64,000 nt of DNA from Rhodocyclaceae bacterium (GCA_020445745.1 JAGRGB010000029.1:1-64000), one strand, 5' to 3'. Positions 9,773 through 19,428 are shown, counted from the first letter of the stretch. Numbers and translations are program-made. The notes: a model not told the origin generated them from the sequence alone.

Positions 9773-10885
9773 ATGCCCCATTCGATCCTGAGAGTGCCCG
9801 AGAAGGGCATGCTGGACGCCTATGAAGCGCTACTGAAGACCCGCGGCTACCGCAGCGACCCCGCCCAGCGCGCCGCAGCGCAGCGCCTGCAGGGGCTCTA
9901 CACCGAGCTGATCGGCTTCAAGGCAGCGCGGCGGACGCAGCTGCGCAAGCTGCTCTCCCGGCCGACGATGCCGAAGAGCGTCTACTTCTGGGGCGGTGTC
10001 GGTCGTGGCAAGAGCTTCCTGATGGATTGCTTCTTCGATTCGGTGCCCTACAACCGCAAGCGCCGGGTCCATTTCCACGCGTTCATGCAGGAGATCCAGA
10101 ACGACCTGCGGCAGCTCAACAACGAACCTGACCCGCTGCAGAAGGTAGCCGATCGCATCAGCCGCCACACCCGGCTGTTGTGCTTCGACGAGTTCCACGT
10201 TTCCGACATCGCCGACGCGATGATCCTCGGCCGCCTGCTCGAGGCGCTGTTCGTGCGCGGCACGGTGTTCGTGATGACCTCCAACTATCCGCCGGACGGG
10301 CTCTATCCGAACGGTCTGCAGCGCATCAACTTCCTGCCGACGATCGAGATGATCAAGCGCCGCTTCGACATCGTCGAAGTGGATCACGGCACCGACTACC
10401 GGCTGCGCCAGATGGAGAAGATCGAGACCTATCTGGTGCCGGCGGACGAAGCCGCCGACGCCAAGATGCTCGATGATTTTCGCCACATCGCGGCGATCGA
10501 CGAGGCCGGCGACACGATCGAGGTGCTCGGCCGGTCGATGCGCGTGCGGCGTCACGGTCCGGGCGTGGCTTGGTTCGACTTCGCCGACCTGTGTGGCGGC
10601 CCCCGCAGCCAGAACGACTACCTCGAAATCGCCCGCGAATACCATACGCTGCTGCTCTCGAAGGTGCCGAAGATGGACGCCGGCATGTCGAACGAGGCGC
10701 GGCGCTTCACTTGGCTGATCGACGTGCTCTACGATCACCGCGTCAAGCTGGTGATGAGCGCGGCGGTCGAGGCCCACGAACTGTACCTCCAGGGCCACAA
10801 CGCCCACGAGTTCGTGCGCACCGTGTCGCGCCTGATCGAGATGCGCTCCCACGAGTATCTGGCGGCGGCCCACCGGGTCGACTGA
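9773..10885 (+). CDS. zapE: ZapE/AFG1-family cell-division ATPase
   Basis: AAA-type ATPase of the AFG1/ZapE family, 370 residues. In E. coli ZapE associates with the Z-ring and affects FtsZ; the yeast relative acts in mitochondrial protein quality control. Seen here: Walker A GGVGRGKS near residue 75, Walker B LLCFDEFHVSDIADAM, and the sensor region FVMTSNYPPDGLYPNGLQR. The start at 9773 gives a family-like N-terminus; a second in-frame ATG lies at 9809. The gene stands alone after the lpdA terminator, a position seen in many betaproteobacteria. It presumably has its own promoter in the short gap. Confidence 0.92.
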   Translation: MPHSILRVPEKGMLDAYEALLKTRGYRSDPAQRAAAQRLQGLYTELIGFKAARRTQLRKLLSRPTMPKSVYFWGGVGRGKSFLMDCFFDSVPYNRKRRVHFHAFMQEIQNDLRQLNNEPDPLQKVADRISRHTRLLCFDEFHVSDIADAMILGRLLEALFVRGTVFVMTSNYPPDGLYPNGLQRINFLPTIEMIKRRFDIVEVDHGTDYRLRQMEKIETYLVPADEAADAKMLDDFRHIAAIDEAGDTIEVLGRSMRVRRHGPGVAWFDFADLCGGPRSQNDYLEIAREYHTLLLSKVPKMDAGMSNEARRFTWLIDVLYDHRVKLVMSAAVEAHELYLQGHNAHEFVRTVSRLIEMRSHEYLAAAHRVD

Positions 10886-11084
10886 GCGACGGGCCGGCTG
10901 CGGCCCCGGCGCCCGATGCCGCCGTCGAGCCGCGGCGTGCAGGCTCGATCGCGGTCAGGCGGCGGCCGCAATGTCGACCGGCAAGGCGTGCGCGGCAGCG
11001 CGGATGGCGGGCAGCGGCGTGATTGCCGGACGTCGGGTCCGCGGCGGCGCAGCGCGCCGCCCGGCGCCATCCGGCCCGCCACCC

Positions 11085-11438
11085 TCAGTCGAGCTCGACG
11101 GCGGTACCGCTCACCGCGACCATCATCATGCCGTTGTTCTCGCCGAGCACCTCGTAGTCGAAATCGATGCCGATCACGCCGTCGGCACCGATGTCGCGGG
11201 CGGCCTCGATCATGTCTTCGAGGGCGGCGTCGCGCGCGCCGGACAGGGCGCGCTCGTAGCCGCCGGCGCGCCCACCGACGACGTCGCGCACCGACGCGAA
11301 CATGTCACGGAAGATATTGGCGCCGATGATCGCCTCGCCGTGCACCACGCCGAGGTAGCGCTTGATGCGTGCATGCTCGGGCGAAGGGATCACCGTGGCG
11401 AGAAAGAAACTCTTGTCCTGCTTGGAAAACCAGCCCAT
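11085..11438 (-). CDS. UPF0145 / YbjQ-family protein
   Basis: A 117-residue protein of the YbjQ/UPF0145 (heavy-metal-binding domain) family, whose members form pentamers of unknown function. Recognised by the block GEAIIGANIFRDMFASVRDVVGGRAGGYE followed by A..DM...A...GADGVIGIDFDYE. The start at 11438 is set by an AGGAGG site (complement of 11446-11451). The longer open frame reading in from gspN is ignored. It lies 56 nt after gspN and may be the last gene of the type II secretion transcript, though no functional link is known. Confidence 0.85.
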   Translation of the reverse strand: MGWFSKQDKSFFLATVIPSPEHARIKRYLGVVHGEAIIGANIFRDMFASVRDVVGGRAGGYERALSGARDAALEDMIEAARDIGADGVIGIDFDYEVLGENNGMMMVAVSGTAVELD

Positions 11439-11494
11439 CGCATGTCCTCCTGGTGGTTGCTTCCGCAAGGGGGTAGCGCCGGGCCCGGGCGGGC

Positions 11495-12241
11495 TCAGCG
11501 CAGACGGATGTCGGCCGCCTCCGGCGAGCCGGTCGGGAAGGCGATGCCGTCCATCACGTTGGGAAGCCGGCCGACGATCTCGGCCGGTCCCTCGATGCGG
11601 CCATCGAAGCGCAGCCGCTGCCGTTCGTCCCAGCCGCCGTCGCCGCTGATCCGCAGTTCGCCGGCCAGCGTGCGGACAATCAGCGAACCCGCCTTGCCGC
11701 GGGCGGTCGCGGTCAGCTCGTAGTCGCCGAAGCGACGGCCCGGCAGCAGATCCACGCCGGCATCGATCCAGGTCAGCCGCAGCGGTCCGGTGCACGCCCC
11801 TTGCCAGTCGCAGCGGATGCCGGGCGATTCGAGGCGGGCGGCGCCGCGCCAGCCGGCCCGGGCCAGCGGGTGGGGGAGCGAATCGAGCAGGGGGCCGAGC
11901 GGCGTGTCCAGCGCTGCGCTGACGATCTCGATGCCGCCGGGCGTGAATTGCAGATGCACCACCGTGTCGTCCCGCTCGCTCAGGCGCCAGCCCACGCGCC
12001 CGGCCAGCAGGCCGGCGAACTCGGCACGCCAGTGGCCCTGCAGCCACGGCTGGGCGGCGCGGCCGTCGCCGCTCAGGCTGGCGAGGGTGCCGCTGCCCGA
12101 CCACACCGAGCCGGCCGCGTCGAGCAGCCGCAGGCGGCCGTCGCTGCTGCCGGCCAGTGCCCGATCGAGCACCGTGGCCGGCATGCGCCACAACCCCAGC
12201 ACCGCGAGCGCCAGTACCAACAGCAGGATGCGCCAGGCCAT
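11495..12241 (-). CDS. gspN: Type II secretion system protein N
   Basis: GspN, an accessory inner-membrane protein found at the end of many gsp operons. It has 248 residues, with one N-terminal membrane segment (about residues 3-17, ILLLVLALAVLGLW) and a periplasmic beta-rich domain containing the SVWSGSG and WLQGHWRAEFAGLLAGRVGWRL blocks. Its ATG overlaps the gspM stop by 1 nt. GspN is dispensable in some systems. The assignment rests on position and the family-typical N-terminus more than on catalytic motifs. Confidence 0.88.
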   Translation of the reverse strand: MAWRILLLVLALAVLGLWRMPATVLDRALAGSSDGRLRLLDAAGSVWSGSGTLASLSGDGRAAQPWLQGHWRAEFAGLLAGRVGWRLSERDDTVVHLQFTPGGIEIVSAALDTPLGPLLDSLPHPLARAGWRGAARLESPGIRCDWQGACTGPLRLTWIDAGVDLLPGRRFGDYELTATARGKAGSLIVRTLAGELRISGDGGWDERQRLRFDGRIEGPAEIVGRLPNVMDGIAFPTGSPEAADIRLR

Positions 12242-12726
12242 CAGTCGTCGCCGCCGACCGCCTGCAGGCGACCATGGACCTCGAGCGCGGCGGGCGACGG
12301 GCGCAGTTCGAGTTCGAGCGGGCGCAGGCCTTCGTCGGCCTGCATCGCCGCCAGCCATTCGATCACTGCCGGCGCCGGGCCGCGGCCCGCGACGGTGACG
12401 CCGTCGGCCTGTTCCTCGACCGAGAGGTCGATTCCCCGCGCCACCGCCGCAGCCCGCGCAGCCGCGGCGCGCACCGCCAGCGGAGCCGCCGGGCGGGCCG
12501 CCGTGCGCGCCAGGCGGCCGAGTTCCTCGGCCTGGTCCTGCATCCGGGCGAGTCTCGCCTCGGCTGCCGGAACCGCCGCTGCCAGCCGCTGGCGCTCGCG
12601 CCACAGCCATTCGGAAAGGCTCGACAGGGCGGCCGCCGCGAGCACCACGGCAGCGACCGCCAGCAGGCGGCGCTCCCGCGGGCTAGCGGCCGCCAGGCGG
12701 GCGCGGAGTTGGCTCGCGAGGGTCAT
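12241..12726 (-). CDS. gspM: Type II secretion system protein M
   Basis: GspM, 161 residues, a bitopic inner-membrane protein that pairs with GspL and links the platform to the pseudopilus. A short cytoplasmic start is followed by a membrane segment at about residues 22-38 (LLAVAAVVLAAAALSSL), a coiled-coil stretch (about 45-75) and a small ferredoxin-like C-terminal domain ending in LEVHGRLQAVGGDD. It starts inside the gspL stop (4-nt overlap). Confidence 0.9.
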   Translation of the reverse strand: MTLASQLRARLAAASPRERRLLAVAAVVLAAAALSSLSEWLWRERQRLAAAVPAAEARLARMQDQAEELGRLARTAARPAAPLAVRAAAARAAAVARGIDLSVEEQADGVTVAGRGPAPAVIEWLAAMQADEGLRPLELELRPSPAALEVHGRLQAVGGDD

Positions 12727-13931
12727 CGGATCAGCTCCGGGGTGATCACCAGTTCGTTGCTGGCGTCGCCGGCACGGGTGCCATAGCCGAGGCTTGCCAG
12801 CCGTGACGCCAGTCGCGCGCGCTCGGCCGGGTCGAGCGCGGGAAGCACGAGCTTCAGCCGACCGTCGCGATAGTCGAGGGTGGCCACCGAATCACGGGTG
12901 GCGACGCCGCGGGCCCTGGTGTAGGCGGCGAGCTGGGCCAGCAGGTCGTCGTCGCGAAGTCGGCCGTGGCGCATCCGCCGCTCGTCGAGCCGGCGCTCCA
13001 GTTGCGCAGCAGGCGCGATCGGCGGCGTGTTCGGCATGGCGGTCTCGAACAGGCGCTCGATGCGGGCCTCGATCTCGCCCAGCCGCTGGCGCTGCCACAT
13101 CACCTCGCCGGCGCTGGCGAGCAGCAGCACCGCCAGGCTCGCTGCCGCCAGCCGCAGCGGAGCCCGCAGGCGGCTGGTCCACCCGCCCCGCCGATGTTGT
13201 GGCGCGAACTCGCCTTGCAACAGGTTGGTGGCGCCACCGACACCCTGCCACCACAGATACGGCGTCGCCGCTTGCAGCGCGCATTCCAGCTCGGTGGCCA
13301 GTTCCGCGGCCGGCTGCTCGATGGCCGGCGCGGCATGGACGGCAATCGACGACGGCAGCGCGTTGGCCGAGCGTGCCGCGGCGAGCGCGTGGCGCAGCAG
13401 CGGCAGTGCGCCTGCCAGCGGGGGGTCGAAGGCGAGGGCGGGGCCGGAGCCCGGTCTGAGCACCAGCCCGTGCTCGGCGAGCGACAGATGCCAACCGTCG
13501 GCGCCGCCCGGCGCGCACTGGAGTTCGGCCTGGGCTGCCACCAGTGGCCTCCCGATCGCGGCGAACTGGGCAGTCAGGCTGCGCAGTCGCTCGCGGGCGA
13601 CGACCAGTACGCCCACCGTGACGCCCGCCTCGTCGCTCTCGCGGCGGACCACCACCAGGTGCTGGCTGTCGGGATCGCGCAGCAGGCGTTCCTCGAGGGC
13701 ATAGGTGAGCAGGCGCCCCTCTTCGCGTCGGGCGCCACGGGGCAGCCGGGTCTCGTGCCACACGCACTGGCTGCCGCCCAGCACCATCGCGCACTCGTCC
13801 GCGGGTGGCCAGTGGCGCGGTTCCGAGCTGCCCTCCGAACGCAGCCGGCCGTCTTCGCCGACCAGCACCCAGGGGGCCGACGGTCGGGTCGGCCAGTGTT
13901 CGTCGACGAGAACGATCAGGCGGCTAGTCAT
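12723..13931 (-). CDS. gspL: Type II secretion system protein L
   Basis: GspL, 402 residues, recruits the GspE ATPase to the inner-membrane platform. The cytoplasmic actin-like domain occupies about 1-250 (MTSRLIVLVDEHWP...). One membrane span lies at about 268-283 (LAAASLAVLLLASAGEV). A coiled coil and a periplasmic ferredoxin-like domain ending in NELVITPELIR follow. The start 13931 overlaps the gspK stop (ATGA); the frame is open further upstream but that reading lies inside gspK. Downstream it overlaps gspM by 4 nt. Confidence 0.92.
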   Translation of the reverse strand: MTSRLIVLVDEHWPTRPSAPWVLVGEDGRLRSEGSSEPRHWPPADECAMVLGGSQCVWHETRLPRGARREEGRLLTYALEERLLRDPDSQHLVVVRRESDEAGVTVGVLVVARERLRSLTAQFAAIGRPLVAAQAELQCAPGGADGWHLSLAEHGLVLRPGSGPALAFDPPLAGALPLLRHALAAARSANALPSSIAVHAAPAIEQPAAELATELECALQAATPYLWWQGVGGATNLLQGEFAPQHRRGGWTSRLRAPLRLAAASLAVLLLASAGEVMWQRQRLGEIEARIERLFETAMPNTPPIAPAAQLERRLDERRMRHGRLRDDDLLAQLAAYTRARGVATRDSVATLDYRDGRLKLVLPALDPAERARLASRLASLGYGTRAGDASNELVITPELIR

Positions 13932-14878
13932 AGGATCCGTTGCCAGAGGATGTCCGGCCAATTCTGGTGGCGATGCAGGAGGACTTCCATTCTTACCACC
14001 GACAGCCCGTAGCGTGCACGTCCGGTCGCCAGAATGTAGTCGCTGACGACCGCGGTGCGCTCCGCGATCACCGGCCCGCTGCCCTCGGGCAGGCGCGCGT
14101 TGATGTCGGGCAGGTCCTTGAACCAAGCCCGCTCCCGCTCGGCGACGAGGATGCGCGCCGCGTCGAGCGGCAGGCCCGGGATGATCGCATGCAGCACCTC
14201 GGCGCCGGCGGTGTTGGCATTGATCCGGCTCGGCGCCGGCAAGGCCACCAGGAACGGACGCAGGCGATCGAGGGCGTCCGCTGCAATGCCGGGAATCGCG
14301 ACGATCTCGTCGATATGGGCGAGGGGGCCGTCGGGCGGGCGCTGGCTGGCCCCCAGGGCGCGGAACTCTCCGTCCTCGTCGCCGCCGGTGAGGATCGACA
14401 ACCCGTCGCTGTCGATCCAGTCGGCAATGCGCCGGGCGATCTCGGTCGCCTCGACCGCCGTGATGCCGGCGACACCGGCCAGCCGCACGAAGGCGTCGGC
14501 GTCGGCTTCGCTGGCCTTGCCGCCGGGCGCCAGATTGTTCACGTTGAACAGCCCGGACAGATCCTTGAGCTCGCCCCCGACCTCGCCGTCCTCGACCGCC
14601 ATCGGCGGCACCCGGATCGCCCACGGCTCGCCGAGATGGTCGACTCGGGTGCGGCGGCGGTCGTCGGCCAGCACGTTGCGCCCCCAGTCCACCGCGCCGC
14701 GGGCCAGCCAGCGCGCCTGGGCCTGGTCGCGGCGACCGGCGAGGCTCTCCAGGCCGGCGCCGTAGTCGGCGACCAGCGCGCTCGCGAGGCCGGCCACCAG
14801 CGCCACGGTCAGCAGCGCGGTGATCACCGCGGCGCCGCGCTCAGCGCAGCGGTACGAGGCGGGTGATGGTGCCGGCAT
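13928..14878 (-). CDS. gspK: Type II secretion system minor pseudopilin K
   Basis: GspK caps the pseudopilus tip together with GspI and GspJ; it has 316 residues, far larger than the other pseudopilins, as expected. The prepilin-like site is ERG|AAVITALLTVALVAGLASALV; like other GspK it lacks the Glu at +5. Downstream motifs NVNNL, ADWIDSD and INANTAGAEVLHAIIPGL are typical of the GspK alpha domain and helix-hairpin-helix-like region. No start codon follows the gspJ stop before the cleavage site, so the ATG at 14878 is used. This makes a 38-nt overlap with gspJ, unusually long for this operon. Confidence 0.9.
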   Translation of the reverse strand: MPAPSPASYRCAERGAAVITALLTVALVAGLASALVADYGAGLESLAGRRDQAQARWLARGAVDWGRNVLADDRRRTRVDHLGEPWAIRVPPMAVEDGEVGGELKDLSGLFNVNNLAPGGKASEADADAFVRLAGVAGITAVEATEIARRIADWIDSDGLSILTGGDEDGEFRALGASQRPPDGPLAHIDEIVAIPGIAADALDRLRPFLVALPAPSRINANTAGAEVLHAIIPGLPLDAARILVAERERAWFKDLPDINARLPEGSGPVIAERTAVVSDYILATGRARYGLSVVRMEVLLHRHQNWPDILWQRIL

Positions 14879-15407
14879 CGGCCAGTTCCAGTTCGATCTC
14901 GACGGCCTGCGGCAGCAAGGTCGCCAGGGCGTGATCCGGTGGCCAGGCGTCGAGCCTGCGGCCATTGTGGAGGAAGCGCCAGCGCACGCCGGCGACATCG
15001 CCGACCAGCCGGTCGGCACTCGGACGACCCTCCGCCAGGCGCCCGGGCCAGCGCACCCAGTCGAGGTGCCCGTCGCTGAAGCGGTATGCCACGCGGTTGA
15101 CCTTGTGGCGGCTGCCGTCCACCACCAGCAGGCGCAATTCGTTGTCGCGGCCGGGCAGTCGCAGCAGCTGCAGCGGCGGGGGAGGGTCCGACTCGGGCTG
15201 CGCGTCCGGCGCCACCAGTTGCAGCAGATCGGTCTCGATGCGCAGCATGCCGCGACCGATCTCGCGCCAGCGCGCGAGCTCCGCGCCGATGCGCTCGCGG
15301 TGATCGCCGATCTGGGCGATCGCGCGGTAGGACAGCACGCCGAGCACCGCGAACACCGCCACCGCGACCATCAGCTCGATCAGGGTCAATCCGCGCAGCC
15401 GCTTCAT
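14841..15407 (-). CDS. gspJ: Type II secretion system minor pseudopilin J
   Basis: GspJ, 188 residues. It begins with a very short prepilin leader, MKRLRG, cleaved before LTLIELMVAVAVFAVLGVL, with the methylated first residue and conserved E5. The rest is a globular pseudopilin head. It forms the tip complex with GspI and GspK. Its start overlaps the gspI stop (ATGA at 15404-15407). Confidence 0.93.
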   Translation of the reverse strand: MKRLRGLTLIELMVAVAVFAVLGVLSYRAIAQIGDHRERIGAELARWREIGRGMLRIETDLLQLVAPDAQPESDPPPPLQLLRLPGRDNELRLLVVDGSRHKVNRVAYRFSDGHLDWVRWPGRLAEGRPSADRLVGDVAGVRWRFLHNGRRLDAWPPDHALATLLPQAVEIELELADAGTITRLVPLR

Positions 15408-15778
15408 CGCAGCGGCCTCACGGCAAATCCGGAGAGTCGCGCCAGCGAGTGTTTGCCGTCGGCGTCGAAGACGGTGACGTCCACCCGGCGGAACAGCGGA
15501 TTCGGCGTGGTGCTGACTTCCTCCTGCCAGACGAAGTCCTCGCCCGCCTGGCGGCTGCGCCCCCGGGTCAGGCCGAGCGCCGGGAATCGCTCGCTGGCGC
15601 GGGTTTCGGCGAGGCGGTTCTGGGCGACCCAGTCGGCCAGGGTGCGCTCGCGCAGGTCGGCGGTCGACAACGTCGTGGCGCCCACCGCACGAAAGGCGGC
15701 GGACAGGGCGATGGCCAGGATGGCCAGTGCCACCAGGGTTTCCAGCAGCGTGAAACCGCCGCTCCGAGACGCCCTCAC
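15404..15778 (-). CDS. gspI: Type II secretion system minor pseudopilin I
   Basis: GspI, 124 residues, the core of the pseudopilus tip. The longer open frame begins in gspH. The likely start is GTG at 15778, which overlaps the gspH stop as GTGA and gives the leader VRASRSGG before FTLLETLVALAILAIALSAAF, the classic type IV prepilin signal with E5. The C-terminal head resembles other GspI. Processing needs a GspO/PilD peptidase, which is not in this window. Confidence 0.92.
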   Translation of the reverse strand: MRASRSGGFTLLETLVALAILAIALSAAFRAVGATTLSTADLRERTLADWVAQNRLAETRASERFPALGLTRGRSRQAGEDFVWQEEVSTTPNPLFRRVDVTVFDADGKHSLARLSGFAVRPLR

Positions 15779-16257
15779 GGTTCGTCGCGCTCGCCGTCGC
15801 GGCGCTTGTCCACGGCGCCGGTCGCCCGCCCGATCAGCCACACCGGCCCGTCCGGCGTGTCCAGCGCGAGCCGGAAGTCCGGGGCGGCACTGGCGAACAC
15901 CAGCCGCGGCTGCGTGGACGCCTCGCGCCCTTCGATGAGCAATTGGCGGAGGTGGACATCGCTGGGCAGCACCCGTTCGGCGAACAGCGGCGGGTCCACC
16001 AGCGCGCGCCAGTTGCCGTCGGTGTCGAAGGCGGTGAAGCGGTAGCCGTCGGCGAGGAATTCGACGGCGATCGGCTGGCCGCGCACCGCCGCACGCTCGG
16101 CGCTCGCCTCGAGCACCAGCCGCAGGCGCTCCACCGCGCGTGCTGCCTCGCGGCCTTCGAGGGCGGCCAGGCTGATGCCGATGCCGGTCGCCACCAGCCC
16201 GACGATGACCAGCACCACCAGCACCTCGATCAGCGTGAAGCCGCGCCTGCGATTCAT
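15775..16257 (-). CDS. gspH: Type II secretion system minor pseudopilin H
   Basis: GspH, 160 residues, linking the major pseudopilin shaft to the tip. The leader is MNRRRG, cleaved before FTLIEVLVVLVIVGLVATGIGIS. The GspH/FimT-type head contains VERLRLVLEASAERAAVRGQPIAVEF. The start 16257 is preferred to an upstream ATG at 16314 because the latter would bury the leader. It begins 13 nt after gspG and overlaps gspI by 4 nt. Confidence 0.92.
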   Translation of the reverse strand: MNRRRGFTLIEVLVVLVIVGLVATGIGISLAALEGREAARAVERLRLVLEASAERAAVRGQPIAVEFLADGYRFTAFDTDGNWRALVDPPLFAERVLPSDVHLRQLLIEGREASTQPRLVFASAAPDFRLALDTPDGPVWLIGRATGAVDKRRDGERDEP

Positions 16258-16270
16258 CGTGTCGTCGCGG

Positions 16271-16729
16271 CTACAGGTCCCAGGAACCGATGTCGGCGTC
16301 GATGCCGTCGCCACCGGCGCGCCCGTCGGCGCCGAAGCTCAGCACGTCCACGTCGCCCTTCAGGCCCGGGCTCAGGTACTGGTAGGGCGAGCCCCAGGGG
16401 TCGTTCGGCAGCTTCTCGAGGTAGGACTTCCAATTCTCGGGCTGGGGCGCGACCGATGGCCGCACGACCAGCGCCTGAAGACCCTGCTCGGTGCTCGGGT
16501 AGCGACGGTTGTCGAGCCGGTAGAGCTTGAGCGCCTGCATGATCGAGGCGATGTCCTGCTTGGCGGCGACGATGCGGGCCTCGTCCGGGCGGCCGAGCAC
16601 CCGCGGCACGATCAGCGCCGCCAGCACGCCGAGGATGACGATCACCACCATCACCTCGATCAGCGTGAAGCCGCCGGCATCGCGGCGGCGCGGTTGGCTG
16701 GGAGTCGCGGACATCATGGGCCTCTTCAT
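16271..16729 (-). CDS. gspG: Type II secretion system major pseudopilin G
   Basis: GspG, the main subunit of the pseudopilus. Cleavage falls at AGG before FTLIEVMVVIVILGVLAALIVPRVLGRPDEA. The calcium-site region of GspG is recognisable near the C-terminus (GxDG...GSWD). ATG at 16729 overlaps the gspF stop (ATGA) and gives 152 residues with a 20-residue leader. A start at 16717, preceded by AGAGG, would shorten the leader by four residues and cannot be excluded. Confidence 0.95.
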   Translation of the reverse strand: MKRPMMSATPSQPRRRDAGGFTLIEVMVVIVILGVLAALIVPRVLGRPDEARIVAAKQDIASIMQALKLYRLDNRRYPSTEQGLQALVVRPSVAPQPENWKSYLEKLPNDPWGSPYQYLSPGLKGDVDVLSFGADGRAGGDGIDADIGSWDL

Positions 16730-17931
16730 TTCAGTAGTGTGTTGATCTCGATGATCGGCTGCATCACCGCCAGCACGATCAGCAATACCATGCCGCCCAT
16801 CATCAGCAGCAGCAGCGGTTCGAGCAGCGCGGTCAGCGCCGCGGTGCGGTTCTCCAGCTCCTGCTGCTGCAGGCGGGCCGCCCGCTCGAGCATTTCGCCG
16901 AGGCGGCCGGTGGCCTCGCCGTTGGCGATCATGTGCACCATCAGCGGTGGAAACTGGCGCGAGGCGCCGAGCGCGCGGGACAGTGCCTGGCCTTCGCGCA
17001 CCCGGTCGGCGGCTACCGCCACCGCATCCTGCAAAGGCAGCAGCGAGATCACCTGGCGGCCGGCGTCGAGGGCGGAGAGCAGCGGCACGCCGCTGCCGGC
17101 GAGGATCGACAGGGTGCTGCCGAAGCGGGTGGCATCGAGGGTGCGCAGGTGGCGCCCGATCAGCGGCAGCGCCAGCAGCCGCCGGTGCCATTGGCGGCGC
17201 ACCGTGACCGAGCGCAGCGCGGTGCGCGCGGCGAGCGCGCCGCCGACGGCTGCCAGGACGATCAGCCAGCCCCAGTTGCGCAGCAGGTCGCTGGCGACGA
17301 TCAGTGCCCGGGTGAGCCACGGCAGCGCCTGCTTGCCCTGCTGGAATACGGTCACCACCTGGGGTACCACGTAGGTCATCAGACCGATCACGACGAGCAG
17401 CGCGACCACCGCGACGATCAGGGGGTAGAGCAGCGCCTGCAGGGTCTTCTGGCGCAGGCCGTCGGCGCGCTCGAGGTAGTCGGCGAGCTGGTTCATCACG
17501 GTCGGCAGCTCGCCGGACTTCTCGCCGGCGGCGACGGACGCCCGGTAGATCGGCGGGAACGCGTGTGGGAAGCGATCGAGGGCGGCCCGCAGCGAGTAGC
17601 CGGCGAGCACCTCGGAGCGCACGCCGGCCAGCAGCTGGCGCTGGGTCTCGGTCTCCGACTGCTCGATCAGCGCGGCCAGCGCCTGTTCGACGGTGAGGCC
17701 GGAGGCGAGCAGCGTGGACCACTGGCGGGTAACCAGCGTGAGGGCGGAATCCGACAACCGGCGACGTCGCGAAAAACGCGAGCCGTCGGCCTGGGTGACG
17801 CTGGCGACGTCGAGCGGGAACAGGCCTCGCTCGCGCAGCAGGCCGCGGGCGGCGCGGGAGGTGTCGGCCTCGACGACGCCGCTCGACTCCTGGCCGTCGG
17901 CATCGAGGGCGCGGTAGCGGAAGGCGGTCAT
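16726..17931 (-). CDS. gspF: Type II secretion system platform protein F
   Basis: GspF, 401 residues, the polytopic inner-membrane platform protein. It has the duplicated GspF domain: a first cytoplasmic helical bundle (about 65-190), a hydrophobic pair around 165-190 and 220-240, a second bundle (about 265-385) and a final membrane segment (LLLLMMGGMVLLIVLAVMQPI). The N-terminus MTAFRYRALDADGQE is typical. It lies 30 nt downstream of gspE and works with GspE and GspL/M. Confidence 0.95.
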   Translation of the reverse strand: MTAFRYRALDADGQESSGVVEADTSRAARGLLRERGLFPLDVASVTQADGSRFSRRRRLSDSALTLVTRQWSTLLASGLTVEQALAALIEQSETETQRQLLAGVRSEVLAGYSLRAALDRFPHAFPPIYRASVAAGEKSGELPTVMNQLADYLERADGLRQKTLQALLYPLIVAVVALLVVIGLMTYVVPQVVTVFQQGKQALPWLTRALIVASDLLRNWGWLIVLAAVGGALAARTALRSVTVRRQWHRRLLALPLIGRHLRTLDATRFGSTLSILAGSGVPLLSALDAGRQVISLLPLQDAVAVAADRVREGQALSRALGASRQFPPLMVHMIANGEATGRLGEMLERAARLQQQELENRTAALTALLEPLLLLMMGGMVLLIVLAVMQPIIEINTLLK

Positions 17932-17961
17932 TGGCTAGGCATCCGGTCGTGCATCGCCCCG

Positions 17962-19428
17962 TCAGTCGCGGGTCACCCGCAGCAGTTCCTCCGGCGAGGT
18001 GGTGCCATCGGCGAGCAGCCGCAGGCCGTCCTCGCGCAGGCTGTGGGCGCCGGCGGCGCGCCCGTGGCGGCGCAGCCCGGCCTCGTCGGCGCCGTCGTGC
18101 ACCAGCCGCTCGAAGCCGGCGTCGGCGACCACCAGCTCGTAGATTCCGGTGCGCCCGGCGTATCCGGTCTGGCCGCAGGCATCGCAGGCCGCGGCAGCCT
18201 TGAGCAGCGGCGGGCAGGCGGCGCCGAAGATCGTGCGCTCGCTGTCGGCGGCCGGTCGCTCGCGGCTGCAGGCCGGGCACAGCCGGCGGACCAGGCGCTG
18301 GGCCAGCACGCCGCGCAGGGTCGACGCCAGCAGGAAGGGCTCGACCCCCATGTCCACCAGCCGGGTGACCGCGGCGGCGGCGTCGTTGGTGTGCAGCGTC
18401 GCGAGCACCAGATGGCCGGTGAGGCTGGCCTGCACGGCGATCTGGGCGGTCTCCAGGTCGCGGATCTCGCCGATCATGATGACGTCGGGGTCCTGCCGGA
18501 GGATCGCCCGCAGGGCCCGCGCGAAGGAGAGGTCGATGCGCGCGTTGACCTGCGTCTGGCCGACGCCGGGCAGGTCGTACTCGACCGGATCCTCGACCGT
18601 GACGATGTTGCGGCTGCGGGTGTCCATCGCCTGCAGCGCCGCATAAAGCGTCGTGCTCTTGCCGGAACCGGTCGGTCCGGTGACCAGCACGATGCCGTGG
18701 GGCTGGTCGAGCAACGCGGCGAAACGCTCGCGGGTGGCGCCGGCCATGCCGAGGTGATCGAGGCCGAGTTGCGCGGCCCCCTTGTCGAGCAGGCGCAGCA
18801 CGATGCGCTCGCCATGGGAGGTCGGCAGCGACGACACGCGCACGTCCACCTGGCGGCCGGCGAGTCGCAGCGCGATGCGGCCGTCCTGGGGCAGACGCTT
18901 CTCGGCGATGTCGAGACTCGCCATGATCTTGATCCGCGAGGCCATCGCCGCATGCAGCGCGCGGTGCGGCTGGGCCACCTCGCGCAGCACGCCGTCGCGG
19001 CGGAAGCGTACCGACGATGCGGCCTCGAACGGTTCGATATGCACGTCCGACGCGCCCTCGCGCACGGCCTGGGTCAGCAGCGCATTGATCATCCGGATGA
19101 TCGGTGCGTCGTCCTGGCTTTCGAGCAGGTCCTCGACCGGCGGCAGCTCGGTCATCAGCTGGCCGAGGTCCACCTCCGCGCCGACGTCGGCGACCACCTC
19201 GGCGGCGTCGCCGTCGCCATGGCTGTAGGCCTCCGCCAGGCGTGCCTCGAAGGTGCTGCGGCTGACCGTCTCGACCGCGAGCGGCACGCCGAGGCTGCGG
19301 CGCAGCTCGGCCAGCGCGGCGAGGCTGGCATCCTCGCGCAGCAGCACGGTCGCCGACTCGCCGTCGCTGCTGCCCAGCAGCACGCCGTGGGCCTTGGCGA
19401 ATCCGTACGGGACGCTGGCGCCGCTCAT
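17962..19428 (-). CDS. gspE: Type II secretion system ATPase E
   Basis: GspE, 488 residues, the cytoplasmic ATPase that drives pseudopilus assembly. An N1E/N2E region (about 1-150) precedes the RecA-like domain with Walker [10 protein letters not shown] (about 249-257). The Asp box region is [20 protein letters not shown], Walker B is [16 protein letters not shown] and the His box is [15 protein letters not shown]-terminal zinc-binding C-domain has CPAC and [12 protein letters not shown], two of the usual Cys pairs. Its ATG overlaps the gspD stop by 4 nt. Confidence 0.96.
   Translation of the reverse strand: MSGASVPYGFAKAHGVLLGSSDGESATVLLREDASLAALAELRRSLGVPLAVETVSRSTFEARLAEAYSHGDGDAAEVVADVGAEVDLGQLMTELPPVEDLLESQDDAPIIRMINALLTQAVREGASDVHIEPFEAASSVRFRRDGVLREVAQPHRALHAAMASRIKIMASLDIAEKRLPQDGRIALRLAGRQVDVRVSSLPTSHGERIVLRLLDKGAAQLGLDHLGMAGATRERFAALLDQPHGIVLVTGPTGSGKSTTLYAALQAMDTRSRNIVTVEDPVEYDLPGVGQTQVNARIDLSFARALRAILRQDPDVIMIGEIRDLETAQIAVQASLTGHLVLATLHTNDAAAAVTRLVDMGVEPFLLASTLRGVLAQRLVRRLCPACSRERPAADSERTIFGAACPPLLKAAAACDACGQTGYAGRTGIYELVVADAGFERLVHDGADEAGLRRHGRAAGAHSLREDGLRLLADGTTSPEELLRVTRD

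Noticed and set aside
10886..11084. Short frames in the zapE-UPF0145 gap
   Set aside because: The 199-nt convergent gap shows only Arg/Pro-rich chance frames and no T-rich terminator; I see nothing to annotate.
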